This document shows, in pieces, positions 43,745-51,970 of a stretch of 64,000 nt of DNA. Where the stretch lies: positions 1 to 64,000 of the forward strand of contig JAIKXH010000040.1 in NCBI GenBank assembly GCA_024684215.1, given 5' to 3'. A model generated the notes under the pieces. It ran no database searches. It was given only the letters and a program-made list of their open reading frames with translations, and had not been told where the DNA came from. The DNA comes from Lachnospiraceae bacterium. Lineage in GTDB: Bacteria > Bacillota > Clostridia > Lachnospirales > Lachnospiraceae. Every line of letters starts with the position of its first letter. The stretch's first letter is position 1. A program made the translations under genes and the position numbers.

Positions 43745-44187
43745 TACTGTTTATCTCCCTCGGCAATCTTTTTGGCATTCGCCAAATACATATCTGCTGC
43801 TTTCTGAGCTGCGGCGAATACATCATTAAGTGCAAGAGCGGCTTCGGCAATGGAACCCAGTTCCCTGCTTCCATCCACTATTCCGGCACCGTCTACAGCA
43901 AATCCGTTTGCCTTGAGCATCGCTATCTGGTCTTTAAGTTCTGCAATCTCGCGATCCTTTTCGTTAAGCTTTTCATCCTTGCCGGCAAGCTTTTCCTTTA
44001 AGTGTTCGATTGTTTCTTCTCTGTCAGCTATGCGGTCTCTGAGTCTCTCGTTGGAATCGAACTGCCTTTGCTCATTGTATTTCGCTTCCTTAAGCTGTTC
44101 CTCGACGCTTGCCGCTTCACGCCCCTGTGCTATAAGTAGCTGTAACAAATCCTGTCTGGATAATTTTTTTAATTCTCTGTCTGTCAT
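43744..44187 (-). CDS. Coiled-coil protein at the head of the pilus locus
   Basis: I start it at the ATG at 44187, which follows GGAGGAAAT; an in-frame ATG at 44232 has no ribosome site. The 147-residue product begins MTDRELKKLSRQDLLQLLI, then has a heptad-rich coil (about 25-100, Glu/Lys/Leu) and a short Ala-rich helical end. No signal peptide or membrane segment is present, so it is cytoplasmic. I recall similar short proteins beside pilus and secretion genes of Lachnospiraceae, but I cannot name a function. It is probably the first gene of the twelve-gene run. Confidence 0.75.
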   Translation of the reverse strand: MTDRELKKLSRQDLLQLLIAQGREAASVEEQLKEAKYNEQRQFDSNERLRDRIADREETIEHLKEKLAGKDEKLNEKDREIAELKDQIAMLKANGFAVDGAGIVDGSRELGSIAEAALALNDVFAAAQKAADMYLANAKKIAEGDKQ

Positions 44188-44346
44188 ATTTCCTCCACGG
44201 AGTAATCCGAGGTAATCATTATTATTTTCCACCGTACTCCCACATTTTAGCTTAGCTTTAGGAAACTATCCATACTAAAAAGCCGTCATTCAGCCCAAAA
44301 TTCTGCCTTTCGTCACAAATTTTATGTTATGAATGAATCCTAAGCC
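44188..44346. other. Divergent spacer upstream of the pilus locus
   Basis: It must hold the minus-strand promoter of the pilus run. A TAAAAT on the minus strand near 44253-44258 is the best -10 candidate, without a clear -35. The pilus-side ribosome site can pair with CCTC a few bases upstream. Confidence 0.35.
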
Positions 44347-44375
44347 TTGAATCGCTCTTTTTTTAATGATATATT
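44347..44375 (+). promoter_or_regulatory. Sigma-A type promoter for the gene at 44398
   Basis: TTGAAT (44347-44352), a 17-base spacer and TATATT (44370-44375) lie just upstream of the ribosome site GTGAGGAAG. The leader would be very short. Confidence 0.6.
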
Positions 44376-44397
44376 CAAATTAAAGTGAGGAAGAATA

Positions 44398-45105
44398 ATG
44401 ATAAATCCGATAAACAATAATCTTCCAAATGAATATCAAAACGCCAGAAACAGGGTAAATCCAACCGATTCGGGCGAGCAGTTTTCTCTTAAGAGTGCTC
44501 TTGAAAAAGATGCTGCGGGTGAGGGTGTAATATATGAGCCTTCGGGAGAAAAAAGCGGGGATAAAAAGACCTCTTCGGCAGATAAAAAGAGTAATTCCTT
44601 TGCTGATTCTTTAGGAAACGCTGTGGAAAATAAAGCTAAAGAGGAACCCTCCGAGGACCAGATCACAAGCACCGCAAATATGATTTGGGAAAACATAAAA
44701 GATTTTTTTGTAAGCCTCTGGAAAAATGTCAGAAAAATATTCGGAAACCTTTGGGACAGCAAGCCTATAGCCGACGGCTTAGAGAAAATGTCCCCGGATA
44801 ATGCCAAAGAAAAAACCGGTGACTTTGACAAAAACATTTCTCCTTCCGGTACCGAAGCAGTAGCAGATTCTACGCTTTCATCCATCGAATCCCTGGAAAC
44901 TGCCAGAGATGAAAGCATCAAAAAAGCATTAAAAGAAGGCGATAAGGAGCGTTTTAAATCTCTCATTTCGGAAGAGGGTAAAAAATATCCCGCAAGAAAT
45001 ACAGATATGCTTACCACCTATAATTCCAGAGGCCGTATCAACGAGATCTCGGCTTCCGACCAAAACAAAATACTCCGCGGAGACCGCGGAGCACGCAAAT
45101 TGTAG
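44398..45105 (+). CDS. Conserved-looking protein of unknown function
   Basis: The 235-residue product is hydrophilic and rich in Ser, Lys, Asn and Glu, probably partly disordered at residues 1-85. A Trp/Phe-rich amphipathic stretch lies at about 95-120 (MIWENIKDFFVSLWKNV). The C-terminal 60 residues look ordered: LKEGDKERFKSLISEEGKKY and PARNTDMLTTYNSRGRI, then SDQNKILRGDRG. I recall this last motif from other Lachnospiraceae proteins of unknown role. There is no signal peptide or membrane segment. The gene faces away from the pilus locus and has its own promoter. Confidence 0.75.
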   Translation: MINPINNNLPNEYQNARNRVNPTDSGEQFSLKSALEKDAAGEGVIYEPSGEKSGDKKTSSADKKSNSFADSLGNAVENKAKEEPSEDQITSTANMIWENIKDFFVSLWKNVRKIFGNLWDSKPIADGLEKMSPDNAKEKTGDFDKNISPSGTEAVADSTLSSIESLETARDESIKKALKEGDKERFKSLISEEGKKYPARNTDMLTTYNSRGRINEISASDQNKILRGDRGARKL

Positions 45106-45169
45106 ATAACCTATAAATATCTAATTTCAGACAGGTATCTTAAATATCAGATAAGTATTTTCAGAGCTT

Positions 45170-46129
45170 TTAGAGAGTATCAATGAATTCCTTGACGGTT
45201 TCATCGTACTTTTTAGGAGCTCTTATTTTTAAGTGTGAATGCATTCCCTCCTCAAACCACACCAGTTTTTTGTGGTTTGAGGGGCATGAAGCAAACATTT
45301 TCTCGGCTTTTGCGGGAAGTGAAAATACATCTTCTCTTCCGTGAATCATGAGAAAAGGTATATCAAGCTTTTTGATATCTTTCTTGGGGCCTTCTGTCAT
45401 GACATTTTTGCCGGTAAGCTTATATACCATAAAAACTACTTCGTAGCATACGGGAAATACGGGCTTTCCAAGCTCTATAAAATGTGTCCTCAAGGTCTCG
45501 TAAAAGCTCTCATACATTCCGTCAGCAATAAGTGCCTCAACATATGGCAAATCGCCGTGGGTCACCGCGCGAAGTCCGGTGGCGCTTCCGATGCAGATAC
45601 CGTGAATAAGTACCTTTTTGTTTAAAAGTTCATCATGAAGATACTTTATCCACTCTGTGACATCGCCGTACTCTTTCATACCGGCGCTGCTGTACTCTCC
45701 TTCAGACCATCCGGTGCTTCTGTTGTCGATAACAAGCACATTGTAGCCAAACTCTTTATAGGGCATGGCAAAATAATAAGAATAGGTGCAGGGCTCCGCT
45801 CTGCCGGCTAAAAATATGGCTGCTTTTTCGAATCCGAAATCAAAATACTGTCCGCAAAGCTTAAGTCCGTCATTGATGATGGATACTTCTCTCATTGCGC
45901 CTTTGTTTTCCTCGGCCCAGGCCATTCCCTGCCTGTGCATTTCCATATTTTCCTCATTGTCCGGGAAAGAGCACTCTCCTCTGGTCCATCCGGCTTTTGC
46001 ATTTTCCGGGCGGGTAAACTGTGTCCTAAATACCATCTTGGCTATTGGCATTGTTTTTACAATCATCACTACGATTCCGGGAACAAGCACAGCCAAAACG
46101 ACAATAATAGCAATTAAAAATCCGGGCAT
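45170..46129 (-). CDS. Alpha/beta hydrolase with Cys at the nucleophile position
   Basis: The ATG at 46129 follows GAGG; an earlier in-frame ATG at 46156, directly after the upstream stop, has no ribosome site. The 319-residue product has an N-terminal membrane segment (about 3-25) and an alpha/beta-hydrolase domain. The elbow is HGICIGSA, so the nucleophile position holds Cys179 (codon TGC) instead of the usual Ser. Asp267 (HGREDVF) and His297 (GMHSHLK) complete a triad. Dienelactone hydrolase is a known Cys example of the fold. It ends the acyl-chain cluster, so a lipid or thioester substrate is a reasonable guess. Its companion at 48914-49822 keeps the Ser. Confidence 0.85.
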   Translation of the reverse strand: MPGFLIAIIVVLAVLVPGIVVMIVKTMPIAKMVFRTQFTRPENAKAGWTRGECSFPDNEENMEMHRQGMAWAEENKGAMREVSIINDGLKLCGQYFDFGFEKAAIFLAGRAEPCTYSYYFAMPYKEFGYNVLVIDNRSTGWSEGEYSSAGMKEYGDVTEWIKYLHDELLNKKVLIHGICIGSATGLRAVTHGDLPYVEALIADGMYESFYETLRTHFIELGKPVFPVCYEVVFMVYKLTGKNVMTEGPKKDIKKLDIPFLMIHGREDVFSLPAKAEKMFASCPSNHKKLVWFEEGMHSHLKIRAPKKYDETVKEFIDTL

Positions 46130-46156
46130 AACATATCCTCTTTTATCCGGGGGCAT

Positions 46157-47860
46157 TTAGCCCGTAATACCTATAACAAAATCATACACATCCTGGCCGC
46201 CGTCAATGATTCCAACATCCAGCCAATCATATGTATCCTCGATATATTCCTGAAGTTCCTCGCATTCCTCGTCCGTAACCATCTGTCCCTTAAATATAAG
46301 GAGCACATATTTATCGTCAATTCCCTCGGTACTTGCGAGAACCTTTTTTACAGCCTCAAGCCTCGAAGGGTCCGAAGCTACTATCTTTTTTCCGTAAAGT
46401 GCGAGATAATCGCCTTCGCGGCACTCCGCGCCATCAACCTTCGCATCTCTGATAGCCTTTGATATCCAGATGGTATCAACGCCTTCCATGCCCTGCTTCA
46501 TCTGAGCATATACCTGGTCCGCATCAAATCTGTCAACAATGGCCATAGACATGGCAAAATAACCTTCTGCAATGGATTTTGTGGGAAGGATCATTATCCT
46601 GTCCTCTCCGTAAATCTTTGCAGCCTGCTTTGCCGCTGCCTCGATATTTGAGTTGTTGGGCATAACGATGATCTTTTCGGCATCAAGCTTTTCAAAAGCA
46701 TTTACAAACTCCTCAACAGAGGTGTTCATAGTCTGGCCGCCGTTTAAAACTATCTCACATCCAAAATCCTTGAACGCTTTTATAACTCCGTCACCGTTGG
46801 CAACAGCGATATAAGCGATACCGTGGTGAGTCTCTCTTACCTGCTTTTCATGCTTTTCCTTCATAACCTTAGCAAGCTCGTCCGCATCGATTGCGTCCTT
46901 TTCGGAATCATCCTTTGCATTCGCGGAATTGTTCAATACCTGGTTATCCATATTCTCAATCTTTACATTATAGAATACGCCAAGCTCCTGCATATGGTTT
47001 AAAACCTTTAAGGGCTCAAGTGTATGGACATGAAGCTTAAGGATTCTTCCGCTCTGGACACATACCACAGACTGTCCCATGGATGTCAGGTAGGAAACTA
47101 TCTCGTCCCTTATGTTTTTGTCATCATTTAATGTGACAATGCACTCGGTGCAAAATCCGAAAGCTTCCTCATTTGCATCATCGTGCCATTTCGCGCTAAA
47201 TCCGGGCAGTGTGATATTTTCCTCATCGTCCGGCGAGGCAATGCCTTCTATGGCAGCTTCGGTAAAGCCCTCAAAAAACTTTACAAAGCCGTATCCGCCG
47301 CTGTCTACCACGCCCGCGCTCTTTAATATCGGCAAAAGGTCCGGTGTTTTATCAAGAGCTTCTTTTATGTTCTCGATATAAATCTTGAAAAAGTCCCAAA
47401 CATTGACATTTTCAAGGCCGTTGCCGGAGAATCCTTCCGCGCCCTCTCTCACAACCGTCAGAATGGTTCCTTCGGTAGGAACCACCACACTTGAATATGC
47501 CACCTTTGAGCCGTTTTCCAATGCCTCAAGCATCTCTGCGCAAGTGGCCGACTCTTTTTCTTTAAGTTTTTCTGCGATTCCGGAAAAAATCTGTGAAAAA
47601 ATAACACCTGAGTTTCCCCTCGCGCCAAAGAGCATTCCGGTAGCCAGAGAAGACATATATTCACCGAGGTGATTAGTCTTTTTGGCCGCATTAAGTCCGC
47701 CACGCAGTGTAGTCAGCATATTCGATCCCGTATCTCCGTCAGGCACGGGGAAAACATTGAGCTGATTTATAAGCGCTTCATTTTTTTCAAGCCTGGCAGC
47801 CCCTGATTTAACACAGGCTGCCATAAGCTTTCCGTCTATAACTGATTCTTTGGAATACAT
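46157..47860 (-). CDS. fakA: Fatty acid kinase FakA (DAK2 domain, YloV family)
   Basis: The 567-residue product has an N-terminal DAK2/DhaL-like kinase domain (about 1-205) with NVFPVPDGDTGSNM and GARGNSGVIFSQIF. A middle part has FCTECIV, and a C-terminal domain is related to the DegV fold (YIAVANGDGVIKAFKDFGCEIVLNGGQTMN, then MPNNSNIEAAAKQAA). FakA phosphorylates fatty acids bound to FakB, giving acyl phosphate for phospholipid synthesis. The adjacent FakB gene, 14 bases upstream, supports the assignment. The length matches FakA (about 550). Confidence 0.93.
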   Translation of the reverse strand: MYSKESVIDGKLMAACVKSGAARLEKNEALINQLNVFPVPDGDTGSNMLTTLRGGLNAAKKTNHLGEYMSSLATGMLFGARGNSGVIFSQIFSGIAEKLKEKESATCAEMLEALENGSKVAYSSVVVPTEGTILTVVREGAEGFSGNGLENVNVWDFFKIYIENIKEALDKTPDLLPILKSAGVVDSGGYGFVKFFEGFTEAAIEGIASPDDEENITLPGFSAKWHDDANEEAFGFCTECIVTLNDDKNIRDEIVSYLTSMGQSVVCVQSGRILKLHVHTLEPLKVLNHMQELGVFYNVKIENMDNQVLNNSANAKDDSEKDAIDADELAKVMKEKHEKQVRETHHGIAYIAVANGDGVIKAFKDFGCEIVLNGGQTMNTSVEEFVNAFEKLDAEKIIVMPNNSNIEAAAKQAAKIYGEDRIMILPTKSIAEGYFAMSMAIVDRFDADQVYAQMKQGMEGVDTIWISKAIRDAKVDGAECREGDYLALYGKKIVASDPSRLEAVKKVLASTEGIDDKYVLLIFKGQMVTDEECEELQEYIEDTYDWLDVGIIDGGQDVYDFVIGITG

Positions 47861-47874
47861 TTCCCCAATTTCCC

Positions 47875-48807
47875 TTATTTCTTCTCAAGAATTTTAGTCA
47901 TAAGAGCTTCCTCTGCCTTCATATCATCGCTGATAGGCTTTCCGTAGTAGAAAGCAGCACAAAGGCCGGGGCCGATGTTTACTCCGCAGCTGGGGAATAC
48001 GAATGATTTGATGACTTCCTTGGGTGCAAATTTCTCTTTGATAAGTTCTACAAGCTTGTCGGCATCTTTCTCTCTGTCGGAGGTTCCTACAAAGATAGTC
48101 TGCTCAGCGGGATTTTCGATGGTAGCTTCCATATATTCAAGGATAGCTGCAAAACCTGCTTTTGCTCCCTTTGCCTTACCGATAACGGTGGTAAGACCGT
48201 TTGAAGAGATATCTCCGAGGGGCTTGATTCCTACAAGAGTACCAAAGAATGCCTTGCTGTTGGACATACGTCCCTTTTTAGCAACAAATGAAAGGTCGTC
48301 GAGCCATCCCATCTGGTGGTAGCAATTCTTATTTTTCTCGATCCAGTCGAAGGTTTCCTCAATGGTCTTTCCTTCAGCTCTCATCTGTGAAGCCTTTACG
48401 CAGATCATACCCTGAAGTACGCTGTAGCGAAGTGAGTCTACACAGAAAATCTTTGCTCCGGGATTCTCCTTCATAACCTGATCTCTTGCTTCACATGCAA
48501 ATCCGTAGGTTCCTGAAAGTCCGGTTGAGATACAGATAACAAGGACATCCTTGCCTGCCTTTACATACTCGGTCATTCTCTCTGCATACTCTGCAACATT
48601 TGCGGGAGCGGTAGCATATGCTGCACCCTTTTTAACATCCGCATAGAATGAATCATGCTGATAATCCTCAGTCCACTCAAGGCAAAGAGGAACGCTCCTT
48701 CCGTCGGGCATCTGGAGATGTCCCTTTATATAATCGATATCAAATCTTTCTCTGATATCCTGTGTAAGATCGCTGCTTGCGTCTGTAAGAATTACGAAAT
48801 TTCCCAT
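47875..48807 (-). CDS. fakB: Fatty-acid-binding protein FakB (DegV family)
   Basis: The 310-residue product is a DegV-family protein. The N-terminus has VILTDASSDLT; ICISTGLSGTYG carries the Thr and Ser that hold the carboxylate; the C-terminal domain has VGTSDREKDA and ends in PGLCAAFYYGK. These proteins hold one fatty acid in a pocket and present it to FakA. AAGGAAGG precedes the ATG. It is followed by fakA after 14 bases. Confidence 0.93.
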   Translation of the reverse strand: MGNFVILTDASSDLTQDIRERFDIDYIKGHLQMPDGRSVPLCLEWTEDYQHDSFYADVKKGAAYATAPANVAEYAERMTEYVKAGKDVLVICISTGLSGTYGFACEARDQVMKENPGAKIFCVDSLRYSVLQGMICVKASQMRAEGKTIEETFDWIEKNKNCYHQMGWLDDLSFVAKKGRMSNSKAFFGTLVGIKPLGDISSNGLTTVIGKAKGAKAGFAAILEYMEATIENPAEQTIFVGTSDREKDADKLVELIKEKFAPKEVIKSFVFPSCGVNIGPGLCAAFYYGKPISDDMKAEEALMTKILEKK

Positions 48808-48913
48808 TATTGTTTCCTTCCTTTTTTGTTTATCCGTAAGGGTAAGATTTTACGGATAAATATTTTTGCATATACCTGTTTATACAAACAATGGTTTTAA
48901 ATTTATGGCGCTT

Positions 48914-49822
48914 CTAAATAAATCTCTCAAGAAACGCATCAAGCCTATCCTTAAGCTTGTCTCCTCCGTCAGCGAAGCTTCCGCCGTGTGAGGCTTTTTT
49001 TGAAATAAATATATCCTTTGGAGAAGCACAAGCTCTGTAGTTCTCCTCGGTTTCCTTTATAGGCACCACATCATCCTTTTCTCCGTGAATAAAGAACATA
49101 GGGATCTTTGTCCTTGAAACGGAAACCCTTGTATCACCGTCAAATATATCAAAGCCTTCCCTTTTGGCAAAAAATCTCATTCCGCGAACGATAGGAATCG
49201 CCAAAACCGGAAATACTATACGCTGGAAAGCATTTTTTGACCTGGATACAACCTGTGTATGAATGATTGTCTTGGTATTAATAAATCCGCAATCTGCGAT
49301 AATTGCCTTTACAATTCCGGGCTTAATATACTCAGAAGCCCTCATAACAACATTGCTTCCGAGAGATATTCCGTAAAGCACCATTTTTTTAATGCCAAGA
49401 TGCTTTTCAAAATACTCAAGCCACAAAAGAAGGTCCTTGTGCTCGAGCGCACCGAAAGTAATGTATTTTCCTTCGCTGCCCTCATGTCCTCTTGAGATGA
49501 TCAGTATTAAATTGTATCCTCTGTCTAAAAAGTATCCTGCCGCAACAGCCGTATTGCTTAAATAATGAGTCCTGTAACCGTGATACAAAACAGCCGTTTT
49601 ATCGCTTCCGTTGTCATACTTAAGAGCGGTAAGCCTGTCTCCGTTGCATCCCTTTATATGAAGCTTTTCAAAATCAAGCTCTCTGAGCCTGCCTATACTG
49701 CCGTATATGATATCTTTCCACTCTTCATAATGGGTTCCGTTTAACTCTATAGTATCAAGGGGCGGATCGGTTTTGCGCCCGAATACTCTTTTAAACACGC
49801 TATGTGAAATTGCCAAACACAT
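48914..49822 (-). CDS. Alpha/beta hydrolase
   Basis: The 302-residue product has a short hydrophobic N-terminus and an alpha/beta-hydrolase domain with YHGYRTH (oxyanion strand), nucleophile Ser153 in LYGISLGS, Asp in HGEKDDVVP and His in SHGGSF. All triad residues are present. Related proteins are serine esterases, lipases or peptidases of uncertain substrate. The gene follows the LRAT-like gene by only 5 bases and precedes fakB, so a role in freeing or moving acyl groups is likely. Confidence 0.88.
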   Translation of the reverse strand: MCLAISHSVFKRVFGRKTDPPLDTIELNGTHYEEWKDIIYGSIGRLRELDFEKLHIKGCNGDRLTALKYDNGSDKTAVLYHGYRTHYLSNTAVAAGYFLDRGYNLILIISRGHEGSEGKYITFGALEHKDLLLWLEYFEKHLGIKKMVLYGISLGSNVVMRASEYIKPGIVKAIIADCGFINTKTIIHTQVVSRSKNAFQRIVFPVLAIPIVRGMRFFAKREGFDIFDGDTRVSVSRTKIPMFFIHGEKDDVVPIKETEENYRACASPKDIFISKKASHGGSFADGGDKLKDRLDAFLERFI

Positions 49823-49827
49823 TCAGG

Positions 49828-50259
49828 TCAGTTCCTCTCAGACGTCTTTCCCGTCGCCATTTCTTTTATTACTTCTTTCGCTGTTTCGGATTGCGAAGAA
49901 TACTTCTTTCCAAAAATACATTCATAAGCAAAATGCTCGCAATTGTTGAAAACGATATTGTAACCGTCCTGCCCGATGCGGCTTCTTGCGGTATCTATGA
50001 TTTTATCGGTCTTGAACCTTTTAAGCTTCTCGGATATTGTCAAATCGGCAAATTCCGGAAAACCGCCGTTTCTGAATTCATCAATATCCGTCGAGCAAAC
50101 TCTGACCTCACTCTCGGGCACGCCCTCAAGCAAAGCGGGATTTTTGCCGAATTGGATAACCTCTTCGTCGCTTATAAACACGCCGTAATGGTCCATCTTG
50201 CTATTTACTTTTACCTTTACCATGTCGCCGGGTTTTCCCTCTCTAACGGACCATTTCAT
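49828..50259 (-). CDS. LRAT-like (NlpC/P60 superfamily) cysteine enzyme
   Basis: The 143-residue product is one LRAT-like domain: His24 in DHYGVFI and Cys107 in NNCEHFAYE, the two hallmark residues. In animals, LRAT-family enzymes move acyl chains from phospholipids; many bacterial members lack a proven role. No signal peptide or membrane segment is seen, so it is cytoplasmic or membrane-peripheral. Its neighbours (ACP, double acyltransferase, acyl ligase, FakAB) make an acyl transfer or phospholipase role plausible. Confidence 0.85.
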   Translation of the reverse strand: MKWSVREGKPGDMVKVKVNSKMDHYGVFISDEEVIQFGKNPALLEGVPESEVRVCSTDIDEFRNGGFPEFADLTISEKLKRFKTDKIIDTARSRIGQDGYNIVFNNCEHFAYECIFGKKYSSQSETAKEVIKEMATGKTSERN

Positions 50260-50264
50260 AATTT

Positions 50265-50345
50265 TAGACCTATTCCTATGCTTTAAGCTTATGCTCTTAG
50301 CTTTTTCTTACGCTTTAAACTTAAGCTTTAAGCTTTTGCTTTATT
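50265..50345. repeat. Degenerate GCTTTAAGCTT-type repeats
   Basis: The short spacer between the ACP and LRAT-like genes is made of related pieces such as GCTTTAAGCTT, GCTTTAAAC and TTAAGCTTTAAGC. It is not coding. Confidence 0.6.
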
Positions 50346-50347
50346 CC

Positions 50348-50596
50348 TTATGCATTCTCTTCGATAAAGTCAATAACATTACCGACAGTCTTAAAATCTT
50401 CCACTCTGGTATTATCAAAGCTAACTTCAAATTTCTCTTCAATAGTGATCATTATATAAAGCATTCCGATGGAATTAAGTCCAAGGTCACTTTTTAAATT
50501 GCTGCTTTCATCAGCTGCATCTATCACCTTATCATCATGTCCCTCTATGGTTCTTAAGATTTCTTTTAAACCATCCATGATCTCATTTCTGTCCAT
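50348..50596 (-). CDS. Acyl carrier protein
   Basis: The 82-residue product is an ACP with Ser42 in DLGLNSIGM as the phosphopantetheine site. The usual DSL is here NSI, which is common in specialised carriers. It is acidic and helical. Because it sits between an acyltransferase and an LRAT-like gene, and not in a fab cluster, it is probably a dedicated carrier and not the main fatty-acid ACP. Confidence 0.92.
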   Translation of the reverse strand: MDRNEIMDGLKEILRTIEGHDDKVIDAADESSNLKSDLGLNSIGMLYIMITIEEKFEVSFDNTRVEDFKTVGNVIDFIEENA

Positions 50597-50632
50597 TTTA
50601 TCTTTTCCCTTCTTATATCCACCACCGGATAT

Positions 50633-51916
50633 CTATCTTTTATAATATGCATCGGCCAAATTGGCAAGCTCTATCTCTCTTTCCCTGCAAAGCTTTCCGG
50701 CTTCTTCAATCTGTGCCATAGTCGGAGTCGCCCCATATTTTTCTATAAGGTCTATCTCCTCGCCCTGGAAAAGTACAAGTCTGTTGTACCAATGCTTCCT
50801 TTTCTCGACATAAAGCGGAACCAAAGGCGCTTTGCCCTTTAGTCCCATAAGAACCAGCCCGTTTTTAAAATCGTCCACCTGCTCGTCGCTGGTTTTGATG
50901 TGTCCCTCCGGAAAAATCCCGACTGCACATCCGGCATTTAAAAATAACGTTAGTTTTTTAAATGAATTCATATTCATATTGTCACGGTCTACGGCAATTA
51001 CTCTAAAGCCCTTGTCAAACCAAAACTTCATCTTGGGATTGTCAAGTATCTCCTGCATCGTAACAAAATGTATGCGTCTGTACCACAGGCAAGTCATTAT
51101 ATACAAAGGGTCTCCGAAGCCGGTATGGTTAGAGTAAAAAATAACACCTGTTTTATATTTCTTTTTCGCCTTATCGGATGAATATACAACCTTCGGTCTA
51201 AACCACACAAGCGCAGGAAGCGCGGCGGTAACTCTGATAAAGTTGTTCATCGCATAGTAAAAAGGCGGTCTGAGTTCATCTATCTCCTGACGTCTTTTAA
51301 GTTCTTTGGTCAGTCTGATAATCTCTTTTCTGAGCTTTTCGGAGATAAAGGTCAGATTATCTCGTCTTTCTTTATTGGGGTCCCACCATATACTTACGTC
51401 TATGGGCTTTCCTATAAGCACTCTGGCTCTTTTCTTTAGATTGAAATATGAGCCGTTTGTCACGATCGGTATGACCGGGACTCCGCTGATATAAGCAAGG
51501 TAAGCAGCGCTCGGTTTAAACTCCAATGGTCTTTTTTCCTCGGGTCTCGGAATTCTCGCCTCAGGGAAAACTCCCACTACTCCGCCTTTTTCAAGAATGG
51601 CCTGGCTTTTTCCGACAAAAGAAAAATCATAGGCGTCTCTGTTAACATATATTCCGCCAAGCATTTTAAGCAAAGGTCCGAGAAATTTTTTCTTAAACAA
51701 GACCTCAGCCATCTGGAATCTAAGCGTTCTTGAAAAGAAAACAAAGAGATAAACCGCATAATCAAAAACCGAAGTATGGTTTGAGATTATAATAGCAGGG
51801 CCCTTTATGCGTCTCCCCGATACCTTTTTGTCCTCATAATATATTTTTGTCCTAAAAGCAAAGAACTGTGCGGGCCACGCGGTTATCTTTGTGAACCAGT
51901 TGAAAAATGCAATCAC
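50633..51916 (-). CDS. Tandem PlsC-type acyltransferase (two domains)
   Basis: The 427-residue product has two complete 1-acylglycerol-phosphate acyltransferase domains. Domain 1 has His47 in NHTSVFD and the glycerol-phosphate site FPEARI. Domain 2 has His264 in NHTGFGD and FPEGHI. Both keep the H-x4-D motif, so both may be active. Such an arrangement could add two acyl chains in turn, or use different acceptors. Most PlsC proteins are about 240 residues with one domain. It lies between the acyl-ligase and ACP genes. Confidence 0.92.
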   Translation of the reverse strand: MIAFFNWFTKITAWPAQFFAFRTKIYYEDKKVSGRRIKGPAIIISNHTSVFDYAVYLFVFFSRTLRFQMAEVLFKKKFLGPLLKMLGGIYVNRDAYDFSFVGKSQAILEKGGVVGVFPEARIPRPEEKRPLEFKPSAAYLAYISGVPVIPIVTNGSYFNLKKRARVLIGKPIDVSIWWDPNKERRDNLTFISEKLRKEIIRLTKELKRRQEIDELRPPFYYAMNNFIRVTAALPALVWFRPKVVYSSDKAKKKYKTGVIFYSNHTGFGDPLYIMTCLWYRRIHFVTMQEILDNPKMKFWFDKGFRVIAVDRDNMNMNSFKKLTLFLNAGCAVGIFPEGHIKTSDEQVDDFKNGLVLMGLKGKAPLVPLYVEKRKHWYNRLVLFQGEEIDLIEKYGATPTMAQIEEAGKLCREREIELANLADAYYKR

Positions 51917-51970
51917 GTCAGTTACCTGTATCTTTTATATAGTCGGATATCAAACACTTCATCAGCGTTT

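Noticed and set aside
44436-45017. 193-residue minus-strand frame
   Set aside because: It is the antisense of the plus-strand gene at 44398, which has a good promoter and ribosome site.
50265-50345. Small gene between the ACP and LRAT-like genes
   Set aside because: The stretch is low-complexity repeats of GCTTTAAGCTT type with no usable start and ribosome site.
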